Of a stretch of 64,000 nt of DNA, positions 35,501-43,737 are shown piece by piece. The notes beneath the pieces were generated by a model. That model did not search any database. It was not told the DNA's origin and saw nothing but the letters and a program-made list of their open reading frames with translations. The stretch is from Pusillimonas sp. UBA3987 (GTDB lineage: Bacteria > Pseudomonadota > Gammaproteobacteria > Burkholderiales > Burkholderiaceae_B). Position 1 is the stretch's first letter; every line of letters starts with the position of its first letter. The translations under genes and the position numbers were made by a program. Location: contig DGCD01000017.1 in NCBI GenBank assembly GCA_002384935.1, positions 198,778-262,777 of the forward strand, read 5' to 3'.

Positions 35501-36460
35501 ATGACCACTGCAAAACACGCCAAAGTCATCATTCTTGGATCGGGCCCTGCCGGGTATACCGCGGCCGTCTATGCCGCCCGCGCCAACCTGAGCCCCTTGC
35601 TTATTACCGGGCTTGAACAGGGTGGCCAACTCATGACCACAACAGATGTCGACAATTGGCCTGCAGACGCCACCGGCGTGCAAGGCCCCGACCTGATGCA
35701 GCGCTTTCAAGAACATGCCGAACGCTTTGAAACCGAGATGGTATTCGACCATATCGCCAGCGTCGACCTTTCAAAGCGCCCATTTACGCTCACTGGCGAT
35801 TCAGGTGATATTTTCACATGCGACTCTCTCATCATTTCCACCGGTGCGTCGGCCCAATATCTGGGTCTGCCCTCTGAAGAAGCCTTTATGGGCAAAGGGG
35901 TTTCTGCCTGCGCAACCTGCGACGGCTTTTTCTACAAGAAACAAGACGTTATTGTGGTTGGCGGCGGCAACACGGCCGTTGAGGAAGCGCTTTACTTGTC
36001 AAACATCTGTAAAACCGTAACCCTGGTTCATCGACGCGACAAATTCCGCGCCGAGCCCATTATGGTCGATAAAATGATGGAAAAGGTAAATAACGGCAAC
36101 ATGCGCCTGAAACTCTTTCACGAGCTTGAGGAAGTATTGGGCGACAAAACAGGTGTAACAGGTGTGCGCCTGCGGAACAACCAATCGGATGAAACCGAAA
36201 ACCTCGATGTTACAGGCGTGTTCATTGCCATCGGCCACAAGCCCAATACCGATATTTTCGCCGGCCAATTAAACATGGAAAACGGTTACATCATTACCAA
36301 AAGCGGTTTGAACGGGCTGGCCACCATGACATCGGTGCCGGGTGTTTTTGCGGCCGGCGACGTTCAGGATCACGTGTATCGCCAGGCCATTACGAGCGCC
36401 GGAACCGGTTGTATGGCAGCGCTTGATGCCCAGCGCTGGCTGGAGAATGAAGGACAATAA
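35501..36460 (+). CDS. trxB: Thioredoxin-disulfide reductase
   Basis: A 319-residue flavoenzyme that reduces thioredoxin with NADPH. FAD motif GSGPAGYTAAVYAARA (about 12-27), redox pair CATC in SACATCDGFFY (about 136-139), NADPH motif GGGNTAVEEALYLS and the C-terminal FAD motif GVFAAGDVQD are all present. I prefer MTTAKHAKVIILG at 35501 over an upstream in-frame start because the N-terminus then matches family length. It is divergent from ftsK and overlaps the following Smr gene by 14 bp. Confidence 0.96.
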   Translation: MTTAKHAKVIILGSGPAGYTAAVYAARANLSPLLITGLEQGGQLMTTTDVDNWPADATGVQGPDLMQRFQEHAERFETEMVFDHIASVDLSKRPFTLTGDSGDIFTCDSLIISTGASAQYLGLPSEEAFMGKGVSACATCDGFFYKKQDVIVVGGGNTAVEEALYLSNICKTVTLVHRRDKFRAEPIMVDKMMEKVNNGNMRLKLFHELEEVLGDKTGVTGVRLRNNQSDETENLDVTGVFIAIGHKPNTDIFAGQLNMENGYIITKSGLNGLATMTSVPGVFAAGDVQDHVYRQAITSAGTGCMAALDAQRWLENEGQ

Positions 36461-37163
36461 AGCGGGCCTGGCCGACCTGAAAAAACTGCATAAGGAAATT
36501 CAGGCCGGCGAGCAGCCCAATCACGTCCAACCCCCCCTCCCCATCGGGCAATCTCAGCGATCGGCAAACCAACAGGTGACGCCGTCTGAGTTGCCCGGGG
36601 AGGCACTTACGCCTGAAGATCAAGCGCTGTTCCGTCGTGCCGTACGCATGGTCAAACCGTTGAAGCCGCTGAATACAACGCTATTGCTGCCTCATGCCAA
36701 AGAAGACTCAGAAATACTGAAACGAAAGCGGCAATCGGCCAGCGGCGCACCGCTTGAGAGAATGTCCCAACGCCTCTCTGATCATTATTTGCCCGCGAGA
36801 CCGCACCTGGACGCAGGCTCCTATCTGAAACCCGGTATGGGTCCGGATGTCATCAAAAACCTGAAACGACAAAAATGGCCCATTACAGCCAGCCTGGACT
36901 TACACGGGGCCACGCTGGATCAAGCCCGTAACCGGCTTGAACAGTTTCTACAGTCGTGCATTACACATCAACTGAAATGCGTTCGCGTGGTTCATGGCAA
37001 AGGATATGGATCAAGAGACGCCACCCCGGTGCTGAAAGACACTGTCAGACGCTGGCTCATGCAGTTCAACGCTGTCTTGGCGTATATCGAGTGCAATGAG
37101 CAAAACGGGGGTGCCGGGGCGGTGCAGATATTGCTCGAAAAACCTAAACGATTACAGCCCTGA
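36447..37163 (+). CDS. Smr-domain protein
   Basis: A 238-residue cytoplasmic protein. The N-terminal half is charged and poorly conserved; the C-terminal Smr domain (about 150-235) shows SLDLHGATLDQAR and VRVVHGKGYGS, the putative nuclease or nucleic-acid-binding loops. Related proteins include SmrA/SmrB, of which SmrB cleaves mRNA at collided ribosomes; whether this one does so is not known. The start overlaps the trxB end and has only GGAGA directly before it, so translation is probably coupled. Confidence 0.85.
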   Translation: MKDNKAGLADLKKLHKEIQAGEQPNHVQPPLPIGQSQRSANQQVTPSELPGEALTPEDQALFRRAVRMVKPLKPLNTTLLLPHAKEDSEILKRKRQSASGAPLERMSQRLSDHYLPARPHLDAGSYLKPGMGPDVIKNLKRQKWPITASLDLHGATLDQARNRLEQFLQSCITHQLKCVRVVHGKGYGSRDATPVLKDTVRRWLMQFNAVLAYIECNEQNGGAGAVQILLEKPKRLQP

Positions 37164-37218
37164 TATACCCGTTCGGGGGTCACCAATATGTAAAAAACAA
37201 CCGTTCAGTTCCGGCTGG

Positions 37219-37707
37219 CTAGTCTATATCTGCGCAAACCGCCTGCAATTTCTGCAAAATATCATATAACTTCACCCGATCTTCTGTTTCAAGCGACAAA
37301 AGAAGGCGGGCATGACGTTCCCGCGCCATCGGCAAAATCTTGTCGACCAATCGCGCCCCCTTCGACGTGATGTTACAAACCAAAGAACGATCACCGCTTT
37401 TCATGGACGCGGTAAATACCAGATCCATTTTGACCAGTTCTTTCACGATCCGACTGACAAGCGCCTTGTCGCTGGCCGACACTTCGGCCAACTGCTTCAA
37501 GGGGATAGACCGATGATGCGCAACCGTTGAAAGTAGCCGCCACTGCGGTAGCGTCAGACCAGCCTTGTTGGCATAAGTACTGGGGAAACGTTTCAGATGT
37601 GCCGCGATCCGCACGACGGGAACGGACAAAAAATCTTCAACAGTCAGATTGGAGCCATCAGGCTCGATATGCTCCCAAGGGCAGCGGGTGGAAATATCTC
37701 GTGTCAC
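37219..37707 (-). CDS. MarR-family transcriptional regulator
   Basis: A 162-residue winged-helix regulator. The recognition region is IPLKQLAEVSASDKALVSRIVKELVKMDLV (landmarks LAEVSASDKALVSRIV, about 73-88) and the wing is SMKSGDRSLVCNITSKG. It is transcribed away from the molybdenum hydroxylase operon, with a repeat-rich operator region between them, so it almost certainly controls that operon and itself in response to an aromatic or similar ligand. The ligand is inferred from the MarR family only. Confidence 0.9.
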   Translation of the reverse strand: MTRDISTRCPWEHIEPDGSNLTVEDFLSVPVVRIAAHLKRFPSTYANKAGLTLPQWRLLSTVAHHRSIPLKQLAEVSASDKALVSRIVKELVKMDLVFTASMKSGDRSLVCNITSKGARLVDKILPMARERHARLLLSLETEDRVKLYDILQKLQAVCADID

Positions 37708-37798
37708 AGCAAATAGTCAGATAAGAGGTTCTTAACAAAACCCGCAAAATTAGATGATCGGGACGTGAGCCATCATACAACAGCAGAATGCATTCTCG

Positions 37799-37881
37799 AT
37801 AAATTGATAAGTCTATTTAAGCCTCATAAATTGATAAGTCAATAAGTAAAATCAATAATTGATTAATCAATTTGATAAGTC
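37799..37881. promoter_or_regulatory. Operator array between the MarR gene and the hydroxylase operon
   Basis: Three direct copies of TTGATAAGTC lie at 37804-37813, 37831-37840 and 37872-37881; the first two extend to a 15-bp identity (ATAAATTGATAAGTC). Between copies two and three are overlapping palindromes AATCAAT-A-ATTGATT (37850-37864) and ATTGATTAATCAAT (37858-37871), the latter of MarR-operator type. The block is very AT-rich and ends 44 bp before the hydroxylase start. Confidence 0.65.
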
Positions 37882-37925
37882 CAAAATACCCGTCAAGATA
37901 TGGGTATTGGAAGTGAGAATGCATA

Positions 37926-40271
37926 ATGAGTAATTCGGCGAAAGAAAAGGTGGCGCCAGACGCCACCTCGAGTCATTTCACGCTAGGAACAGAATTGGCG
38001 CAGGTGAACCATCGTGCCAAGGTGCTGGGACGAGCCCAATACGCCGGGGACATCAAGTTGCCCGGCATGCTTCACGGCGCAATATTACGCAGCCCCTACG
38101 CACATGCACGAATCGTCAGCATCGACACTTCCGCAGCGCTGTCTCTTCCCGGCGTGAAGGCAGTGTTGACCGGCCGGGAGGCACCCGACACGCCCTGGGG
38201 CGGGGGGCACGCGAAAGAACGATATATTCTTGCCAAAGACATTGTGCGCTTTGCCGGCGAAGAGGTTGCGGCAGTGGCTGCGATTACCGAGGACATAGCC
38301 CGCAACGCACTGGATTTGATCCGGGTCGAATATGAAGAGTTGCCTCCGTTGCTCACGGCCGACGCAGCGCTGGCACCTGATGCGCCCACCGTACATCCCG
38401 ACCGCAACAACAATGTGGCCCACGAAATCAAGTTCGACCGCGGCGACGTTGAGACCGCATTTGCTTCGGCCGATCTGGTTTACGAGGCAACGTACAGCAC
38501 ACCGCCTCAGTATCCCGGCTATCTGGAACCCATGGTGTCGGTTGCTTCGGTTGAGGCCGATGACCGCCTGCATGTCTGGACCTCGACGCAAACGGTGTTT
38601 CTGGCTCGCTCTCGGATTGCCAAAGCACTGGAAATGCCCATTTCGTCTGTGCGCGTGATCCAGCAGACCACCGGCGGCGGATTCGGCGGAAAAATCGTCG
38701 AGGACGACAACCAACTGGTCGCCGGCCTGCTTGCCTTGCACACGCGACGACCGGTGCGGCTGCTGAATAACCGACTTGAGGATTTCCTATCCTGTTGCTC
38801 GAGCCTGCCCGAACGCATCACGCTCAAACTGGGTATGACTCGCGAAGGTATTATTGTGGCGAAAGACGTTCATATCGTTGCCGATTGTGGCGCCTATTCC
38901 GGCCTGTCGGGCGAAGTCATGCACGTTAGTGCCATGCGCAGCGACAATATGTTCCGCACGATGAACGTGCGCTGCCATGCCTCACTGGTGCATACCAACA
39001 CCCCGCCTCACGGCGCTTTTCGGGGCTTCGGCGGATCACAAATGCTGTTTGCACTCAACAGCCATATCGACACCATGGCACGCGAGTTGAACCTGGACCC
39101 GACCGCCATCCACGACCGCAACGCCATTGGCGCCGGCGAAACCTCGGTGCACGGATGGAAGATCCAAAGCACCGGCTTTAAACAATGTCTGGCCAATGCA
39201 ACCGCAGCTATTGACTGGACCAGCAAGCGGGCGGCACCCCGCGGCACCGGCGTGCGGCGCAGGGGCGTAGGCATGGCCGCGGCCATGCACGTTTGCGGCA
39301 ACCGGACAATGGGCAACTGGGACGGCTCCACCGTCACTTTAAGGCTCAACGAAGACGGTGGGCTGATCGTGCACAACGGCGAATGCGATATGGGCCAGGG
39401 TGCAACAACCATGATCACCCAGATTGTTGCCAACGAATTCAAGATCCCGCTTTCACAGGTGCGTTTACTTGCGCCGGATACCGACAGCGCCCCTTATGCC
39501 CTGGGTTCCTTTGCATCACGCGTCACGATGTCCGCCGGCAATGCCGCCATTCAGGCCAGCCGTGCGGCGCACGCAAAACTTTTCGCCCTGAGCGCGCAAC
39601 TGGCCAACGTATCGCCTAAAGATATGGCGCTGGTTGACGGCGGCGACATAGAAGTGCGCAATACCAAACAGCGCTTCACGCTTGCCCAATTGGCCAGGGA
39701 GCATATCTGGCGTCATGGCGGCGAAGCCCTTCAGGTCAGTGAAACCTGGGATCCGCCCACCGAAGAGCCCGACGCAGACCTGTACGGCAATTGCGCACCG
39801 ACCCACTCTTTTTCCGCTCAAGCCATTGAGGTGGAAGTGGACACGGAAACAGGCCAGGTCAAGGTACTGGACAGCTATCTTTCCGACGATCTGGGCCGGG
39901 CGCTAAACCTGAACGCCGTGCACGGACAGGCCAATGGCGGTTGCGTTCAAGCCATCGGCTGGACCCTATACGAAAATCTGCAAGTTGAAGATGGCCGCAT
40001 CCTCAATGGCAATTTTGCCGACTACACCATGGCCACGGCCGAATCCGTACCCATGCTGCGCGGCGGCTTTGTGGAGTCGATGGATCCCGTTGGGCCTTAT
40101 GGTGCCAAAGCGTCCAGCGAAACACCGATTCTGATGGCCGCGCCGGCCATTGCAAACGCAGTGTACGACGCAGTAGGCGTACGTATCCGCGACCTGCCAA
40201 TCACGCCTGAAAAAGTACTGGCCGCCCTGCGCGCCAAGAAAGAACAGCAAGGAGCCGTAGCACATGCGTAA
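37926..40271 (+). CDS. Molybdenum hydroxylase, molybdopterin-binding large subunit (xanthine dehydrogenase family)
   Basis: A 781-residue catalytic subunit that would hydroxylate a substrate with water at a molybdenum centre. Cofactor motifs are QTTGGGFGGK (about 246-255), AFRGFGGSQ (about 363) and GQGATTMITQIV. The base catalyst Glu stands in GAKASSETP (about 724-732), where xanthine dehydrogenases usually have GxKGxGE. It lacks the CO dehydrogenase active-site loop, so CO oxidation is unlikely. It resembles the 4-hydroxybenzoyl-CoA reductase and N-heterocycle dehydrogenase branch. The FAD gene starts inside its last codons (8-bp overlap). Confidence 0.9.
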   Translation: MSNSAKEKVAPDATSSHFTLGTELAQVNHRAKVLGRAQYAGDIKLPGMLHGAILRSPYAHARIVSIDTSAALSLPGVKAVLTGREAPDTPWGGGHAKERYILAKDIVRFAGEEVAAVAAITEDIARNALDLIRVEYEELPPLLTADAALAPDAPTVHPDRNNNVAHEIKFDRGDVETAFASADLVYEATYSTPPQYPGYLEPMVSVASVEADDRLHVWTSTQTVFLARSRIAKALEMPISSVRVIQQTTGGGFGGKIVEDDNQLVAGLLALHTRRPVRLLNNRLEDFLSCCSSLPERITLKLGMTREGIIVAKDVHIVADCGAYSGLSGEVMHVSAMRSDNMFRTMNVRCHASLVHTNTPPHGAFRGFGGSQMLFALNSHIDTMARELNLDPTAIHDRNAIGAGETSVHGWKIQSTGFKQCLANATAAIDWTSKRAAPRGTGVRRRGVGMAAAMHVCGNRTMGNWDGSTVTLRLNEDGGLIVHNGECDMGQGATTMITQIVANEFKIPLSQVRLLAPDTDSAPYALGSFASRVTMSAGNAAIQASRAAHAKLFALSAQLANVSPKDMALVDGGDIEVRNTKQRFTLAQLAREHIWRHGGEALQVSETWDPPTEEPDADLYGNCAPTHSFSAQAIEVEVDTETGQVKVLDSYLSDDLGRALNLNAVHGQANGGCVQAIGWTLYENLQVEDGRILNGNFADYTMATAESVPMLRGGFVESMDPVGPYGAKASSETPILMAAPAIANAVYDAVGVRIRDLPITPEKVLAALRAKKEQQGAVAHA

Positions 40272-41148
40272 TTTTGACTATCTGGAACCCAGCACAACGG
40301 AAGAGGCCAGCCGCCTGCTGACAGAGCACGAAGATGAAGAGGCACTGCTGATTGCGGGTGGCACGGCATTGACACTCACCATGCGTCAACGGATGCTGCT
40401 GCCAACCCACCTCATATCAGTGGCCAAAATCGATCGTTTGCACGGTATCGAATTCGACCCGCAAACAGGCCTGCGTATCGGCGCCTTTTCACGTCATTCA
40501 GATATCGCGCGCTCACCGCTGGTTCGCCAGCATTATCCTGTTCTGGCCAGCATGGCCGAACGCGTTGCCAATCCGCAGGTACGCAACCAGGGAACCATCG
40601 GGGGCAATCTTTGCTATGGCGACCCTTCTACCGACCCACCCGGTTGCTTACTGGCATTGAACGCAACCGTATTGTTGGGTAGTACCCAAGGCGAGCGAAC
40701 AATGCGCCTAGACGAATTCATGGTGGATTTCTTCGAGACCGCGCTGGAGCGCGAAGAAATCCTGATTGAAATCCGCGTTCCGCCTTTGCCTGAGAATGCC
40801 GTTGGCCTTTATAGCCGCTTCCTGAAAACTGCTGCCGAACACCGGCCATTGGTCAGCGTCACGCTGGTGGCTGATCGCGACGGATCGACTTGCCATGAGG
40901 CCCGTATCGCCGTAGGCGCCTGCGTGCCTGTTCCCACGCGCCTGGCGCGCGCCGAAGCTTTTCTTCAAGGGCGTACCGTCACACCCGCAGTGGCCGCGGA
41001 GGCCGCCGATATGCTGGCGCAAGACATTGAACCCATCTCCGACTCGCGCGGCAGTGCGCAATACCGGCGCGACATCGTACGTGCCGTTGCCCGCCGCACA
41101 ATCTGCGAGTTATTTGAACTTTCCATTGATGAAGGAGTGTCCGCATGA
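40264..41148 (+). CDS. Molybdenum hydroxylase, FAD-binding medium subunit
   Basis: A 294-residue CoxM/XdhB-type subunit that passes electrons through FAD. FAD-binding loops are LIAGGTALTLTMRQ (about 30-43) and QGTIGGNLCYGDPSTDPPG (about 109-127). There is no extra Cys-rich insertion of the kind that carries the 4Fe-4S cluster in anaerobic 4-hydroxybenzoyl-CoA reductase. It overlaps the genes on both sides by 4-8 bp, so the three subunits should be made in equal amounts. Confidence 0.93.
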   Translation: MRNFDYLEPSTTEEASRLLTEHEDEEALLIAGGTALTLTMRQRMLLPTHLISVAKIDRLHGIEFDPQTGLRIGAFSRHSDIARSPLVRQHYPVLASMAERVANPQVRNQGTIGGNLCYGDPSTDPPGCLLALNATVLLGSTQGERTMRLDEFMVDFFETALEREEILIEIRVPPLPENAVGLYSRFLKTAAEHRPLVSVTLVADRDGSTCHEARIAVGACVPVPTRLARAEAFLQGRTVTPAVAAEAADMLAQDIEPISDSRGSAQYRRDIVRAVARRTICELFELSIDEGVSA

Positions 41149-41624
41149 ACTCGCATCGCATTGAATGCACAGTAAACAACGAAAAACAAAGCGTCGAAAT
41201 ACCCACGGGCCGGCTGCTTTCCGACTTCTTGCGCGATGATCTGAACCTGACCGGCACCAAACGCGGTTGCGAGACCGGCGTTTGTGGCGCGTGCTCCATA
41301 TTGCTTGATGGCGAAGTCGTTAAATCCTGCCTCCTGCTGGCCGTGCAGGTCAACGGCCGTCATATCACGACAATCGAGGGGCTCGCCGGACAAGAGAAAA
41401 CACATCCATTGCAGGAGAGCTTCATCAAATGCGGTGGATTGCAATGTGGCTACTGCACACCGGGGATGATTATGGCATCGTGCGACCTGCTCAAAAACAC
41501 GCCCAATCCGGATATTGAAGAAGTACAGCGCGGACTCTCGGGGAATTTGTGTCGCTGCACCGGCTACACACAAATTGTCGAGTCAGTACTGCATGCAGCA
41601 CAGGAAATGAATCATGGAAATTGA
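41145..41624 (+). CDS. Molybdenum hydroxylase, 2Fe-2S small subunit
   Basis: A 159-residue subunit with two 2Fe-2S clusters. The plant-ferredoxin-like domain has GCETGVCGAC (C42, C47, C50) and a fourth Cys at about 62; the helical domain has CGYCTPGM and CRCTGY. Both cluster sets are complete. ATGA overlap with the FAD subunit. It completes an L-M-S heterotrimer, encoded in the order L, M, S rather than the more frequent S-L-M or M-S-L orders. Confidence 0.95.
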   Translation: MNSHRIECTVNNEKQSVEIPTGRLLSDFLRDDLNLTGTKRGCETGVCGACSILLDGEVVKSCLLLAVQVNGRHITTIEGLAGQEKTHPLQESFIKCGGLQCGYCTPGMIMASCDLLKNTPNPDIEEVQRGLSGNLCRCTGYTQIVESVLHAAQEMNHGN

Positions 41625-42420
41625 AAAGAAACTCGTCGTTTCCGCCCCCCGCGATAAGGTGTGGGCAATGTTGATGGACCCTCACGTCATGACGGGCGCG
41701 GTCCCGGGAATGCAATCCATCGACGTCATCAGCCCAACCGAATATACGGCGCTCATGAAGGTCAAAATTTCCTTTATCAGCGCGAGGTTCAAACTGCATA
41801 CGCATATTGTCGAACAGCGCGAGCCCGAATACCTGCGTGCCGAAGGCACCGGGGAGGACACATCGGTCGCCAGTTCTCTCAAACAGACCAGCGAGATCTT
41901 TCTAACAGACACACCAGAAGGCGGGACTGAATTACGCATCAAAGTCAATGTAGACCTGTTGGGGCGTCTGGGTACGTTCGGCCTGTCGGTCATGAAGACC
42001 AAAGCCGACCGCATGTGGGACAGCTTTGGCAAGAACCTGGCAGCACAACTCGAAGGACAAAAGCCGGGGCAGCCCGATGCTGCCGGGGCCGGCTCCGACA
42101 CGCCCAGGGAAAGTGCCCCGCCCGCCGAACCGAAAACCGGCCCGTCAAACGAGCAGCCCCCAAGCCACTCGAAAGAAACACCGGCAAGGGAATATGAACC
42201 TGCCGAGCACGACACGGCGGACGAACCCAAGCCCCAGGGTTGGTTTTCACGTTTGCTCGGTGGCAATCGAACATCAGTGAACAGGTTGCCCGCCCAGTCT
42301 GCATCCGTTATTCGTATCGAAATCCGTCAGATCGATCGAACCATCGCTGTCGAATGGCCTGTGGAAGCCGCAAATCAATGCCAGGAATGGTTGCGTGATT
42401 TATTGACGCGTACAAAATAA
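41614..42420 (+). CDS. CoxG-like SRPBCC protein with unusual C-terminal extension
   Basis: A 268-residue protein. Residues 1-150 form a CoxG/SRPBCC fold (MEIEKKLVVSAPRDKVWAML, PGMQSIDVISPTEY) found beside CO-dehydrogenase-type enzymes; CoxG helps membrane attachment of CO dehydrogenase in Oligotropha. It continues with a Pro/Glu/Ser-rich linker (about 150-210) and a small C-terminal segment, GWFSRLLGGNR to the end, that is predicted to form beta strands and a helix (VIRIEIRQIDRTIAVEWP). I do not recognise that tail. It overlaps the small subunit by 11 bp. Confidence 0.82.
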   Translation: MEIEKKLVVSAPRDKVWAMLMDPHVMTGAVPGMQSIDVISPTEYTALMKVKISFISARFKLHTHIVEQREPEYLRAEGTGEDTSVASSLKQTSEIFLTDTPEGGTELRIKVNVDLLGRLGTFGLSVMKTKADRMWDSFGKNLAAQLEGQKPGQPDAAGAGSDTPRESAPPAEPKTGPSNEQPPSHSKETPAREYEPAEHDTADEPKPQGWFSRLLGGNRTSVNRLPAQSASVIRIEIRQIDRTIAVEWPVEAANQCQEWLRDLLTRTK

Positions 42421-42428
42421 AACAAAGC

Positions 42429-42452
42429 AGGTACTTTGAACAGATACAAACG
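42429..42452 (+). repeat. Inverted repeat before the binding-protein gene
   Basis: AGGTACT/AGTACCT arms separated by 10 bp in a 58-bp spacer. No U-run follows. It may be a partial terminator, a stability element or part of the leader; the ribosome binding site AAGGAG follows at 42472-42477. Confidence 0.4.
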
Positions 42453-42478
42453 AGCAGTACCTTTCAAACACAAGGAGA

Positions 42479-43663
42479 TTGTCCATGTTTCAGCATATCA
42501 ATAGAAAAGGCGTCCTGCATTTTGCAAGCCGCGCGTTGCTCACCAGTCTTTTAGGCGTAAGTGCCGCGGCCCATGCTGCCGACATTAACGTAGGGGTCAT
42601 ATTGCCTCTGTCGGGTCCTGTTGCAGCCCAAGGGCAAAGTACTGTCGAGGGCCTCAAAGCCGGCATGGCTTATCAGGACTCGGTCAATGGACACCAGCTC
42701 AAGATCATTCAACTGGATGATGCATCGAATCCGTCGATGACCACCCGCAATGCCCGTAAACTGATCAGCCAGGATAAAGTCGACGTTCTGATCGGCACCA
42801 GCAGTGTTCCCGGCGCCATGGCACTTGCAACCGTGTCTCGTGAAGAGCAAACGCCCCTGATTTCGTTTACTCCCATAGAGCTCAAGGACGACGCGGCCAG
42901 TTGGGCTGTGACGACAACACAGTCCGGCCCCATCATGGTCTCGGCCGTGGTAGACGAGATGAAACGCAATGGTGTCAAAACCGTCGGATATATCGGCTTT
43001 TCAGATGCCTGGGGTGACGTTGCCTACGCCGCCCTGCAAAAATATGCAAAAGAAGCCGGTATCGAGGTCGTTGCCAACGAACGCTATGCGCGCGCGGACA
43101 ACTCGGTAACAGCCCAAGTGCTCAAAGTAATCGCCGCCAATCCCGATGCAGTCCTGGGTGGTGGAGCGGGCACACCTGGCGCGCTACCTTATATCGGTTT
43201 GCATGAGCGCGGCTATAAAGGCGCCATTTATGGTACCCACGCCATTCTAAGCCCTGAGTTTGTTCAATTGGTCGGCGAGGCCGGTGAAGGCTTGCTTGTA
43301 CCAACAGGCCCTGCCCTGGTTGGAAAACAACTTCCGGCCGACAACCCAAGCAAGGCGATCATCGAAGACTACGCCAAGGCTTATAAAACCGCACATGGGG
43401 AAGAGCCCTACGATGTCTTCTCGGCTTATGCTTTTGACGCCTGGCTGGTACTTGTAGAAGCCGCCAAGAAGGTGCCTGCAGGCATTGAGCCCGGCACACC
43501 GGAATATCGCACAGCACTGCGCGACGCGATCAAGCAGACCAGTGAGCTGGCAGGTACCGAAGGCGTTTTCAGCTATGCCCCGGATACTGCATACGGTGTC
43601 ACCAAAGACTCAGTGGTCATCGTCAAGCTGGAAAACGGTGAATGGTCGCTGCAACAACCTTAA
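42479..43663 (+). CDS. ABC transporter periplasmic binding protein (branched-chain amino acid/aromatic type)
   Basis: A 394-residue solute receptor of the LivK/UrtA type (Peripla_BP_6). The signal peptide ends AHA-A near residue 35 (VSAAAHAADINVG). Mature-protein landmarks are VGVILPLSGPVAAQGQS and the ligand region LIGTSSVPGAMA. Relatives bind amino acids, amides, short-chain or aromatic acids. Its place behind the hydroxylase genes suggests it binds the same compound; this is inference. CAAGGAG precedes the start. Strong hairpins lie on both sides of the gene. Confidence 0.9.
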   Translation: MSMFQHINRKGVLHFASRALLTSLLGVSAAAHAADINVGVILPLSGPVAAQGQSTVEGLKAGMAYQDSVNGHQLKIIQLDDASNPSMTTRNARKLISQDKVDVLIGTSSVPGAMALATVSREEQTPLISFTPIELKDDAASWAVTTTQSGPIMVSAVVDEMKRNGVKTVGYIGFSDAWGDVAYAALQKYAKEAGIEVVANERYARADNSVTAQVLKVIAANPDAVLGGGAGTPGALPYIGLHERGYKGAIYGTHAILSPEFVQLVGEAGEGLLVPTGPALVGKQLPADNPSKAIIEDYAKAYKTAHGEEPYDVFSAYAFDAWLVLVEAAKKVPAGIEPGTPEYRTALRDAIKQTSELAGTEGVFSYAPDTAYGVTKDSVVIVKLENGEWSLQQP

Positions 43664-43675
43664 CCAGGAAACGAG

Positions 43676-43700
43676 GCGTCACGCATCCAATGCGTGACGC
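43676..43700 (+). repeat. Strong hairpin between binding-protein and permease genes
   Basis: Perfect 11-bp arms GCGTCACGCAT/ATGCGTGACGC with a CCA loop, 12 bp after the stop codon. There is no U-run. In ABC operons such hairpins often protect the upstream binding-protein mRNA from 3' exonucleases, raising its level over the permease genes. Confidence 0.7.
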
Positions 43701-43737
43701 TGCAAACAAAAACACATAATCAACAGACGACGCCCGG

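Noticed and set aside
37799..37881. Repeats TTGATAAGTC considered as a small CRISPR-like array
   Set aside because: Repeats are 10-15 bp, spacers unequal, no cas genes; position between a MarR gene and its target points to operators.
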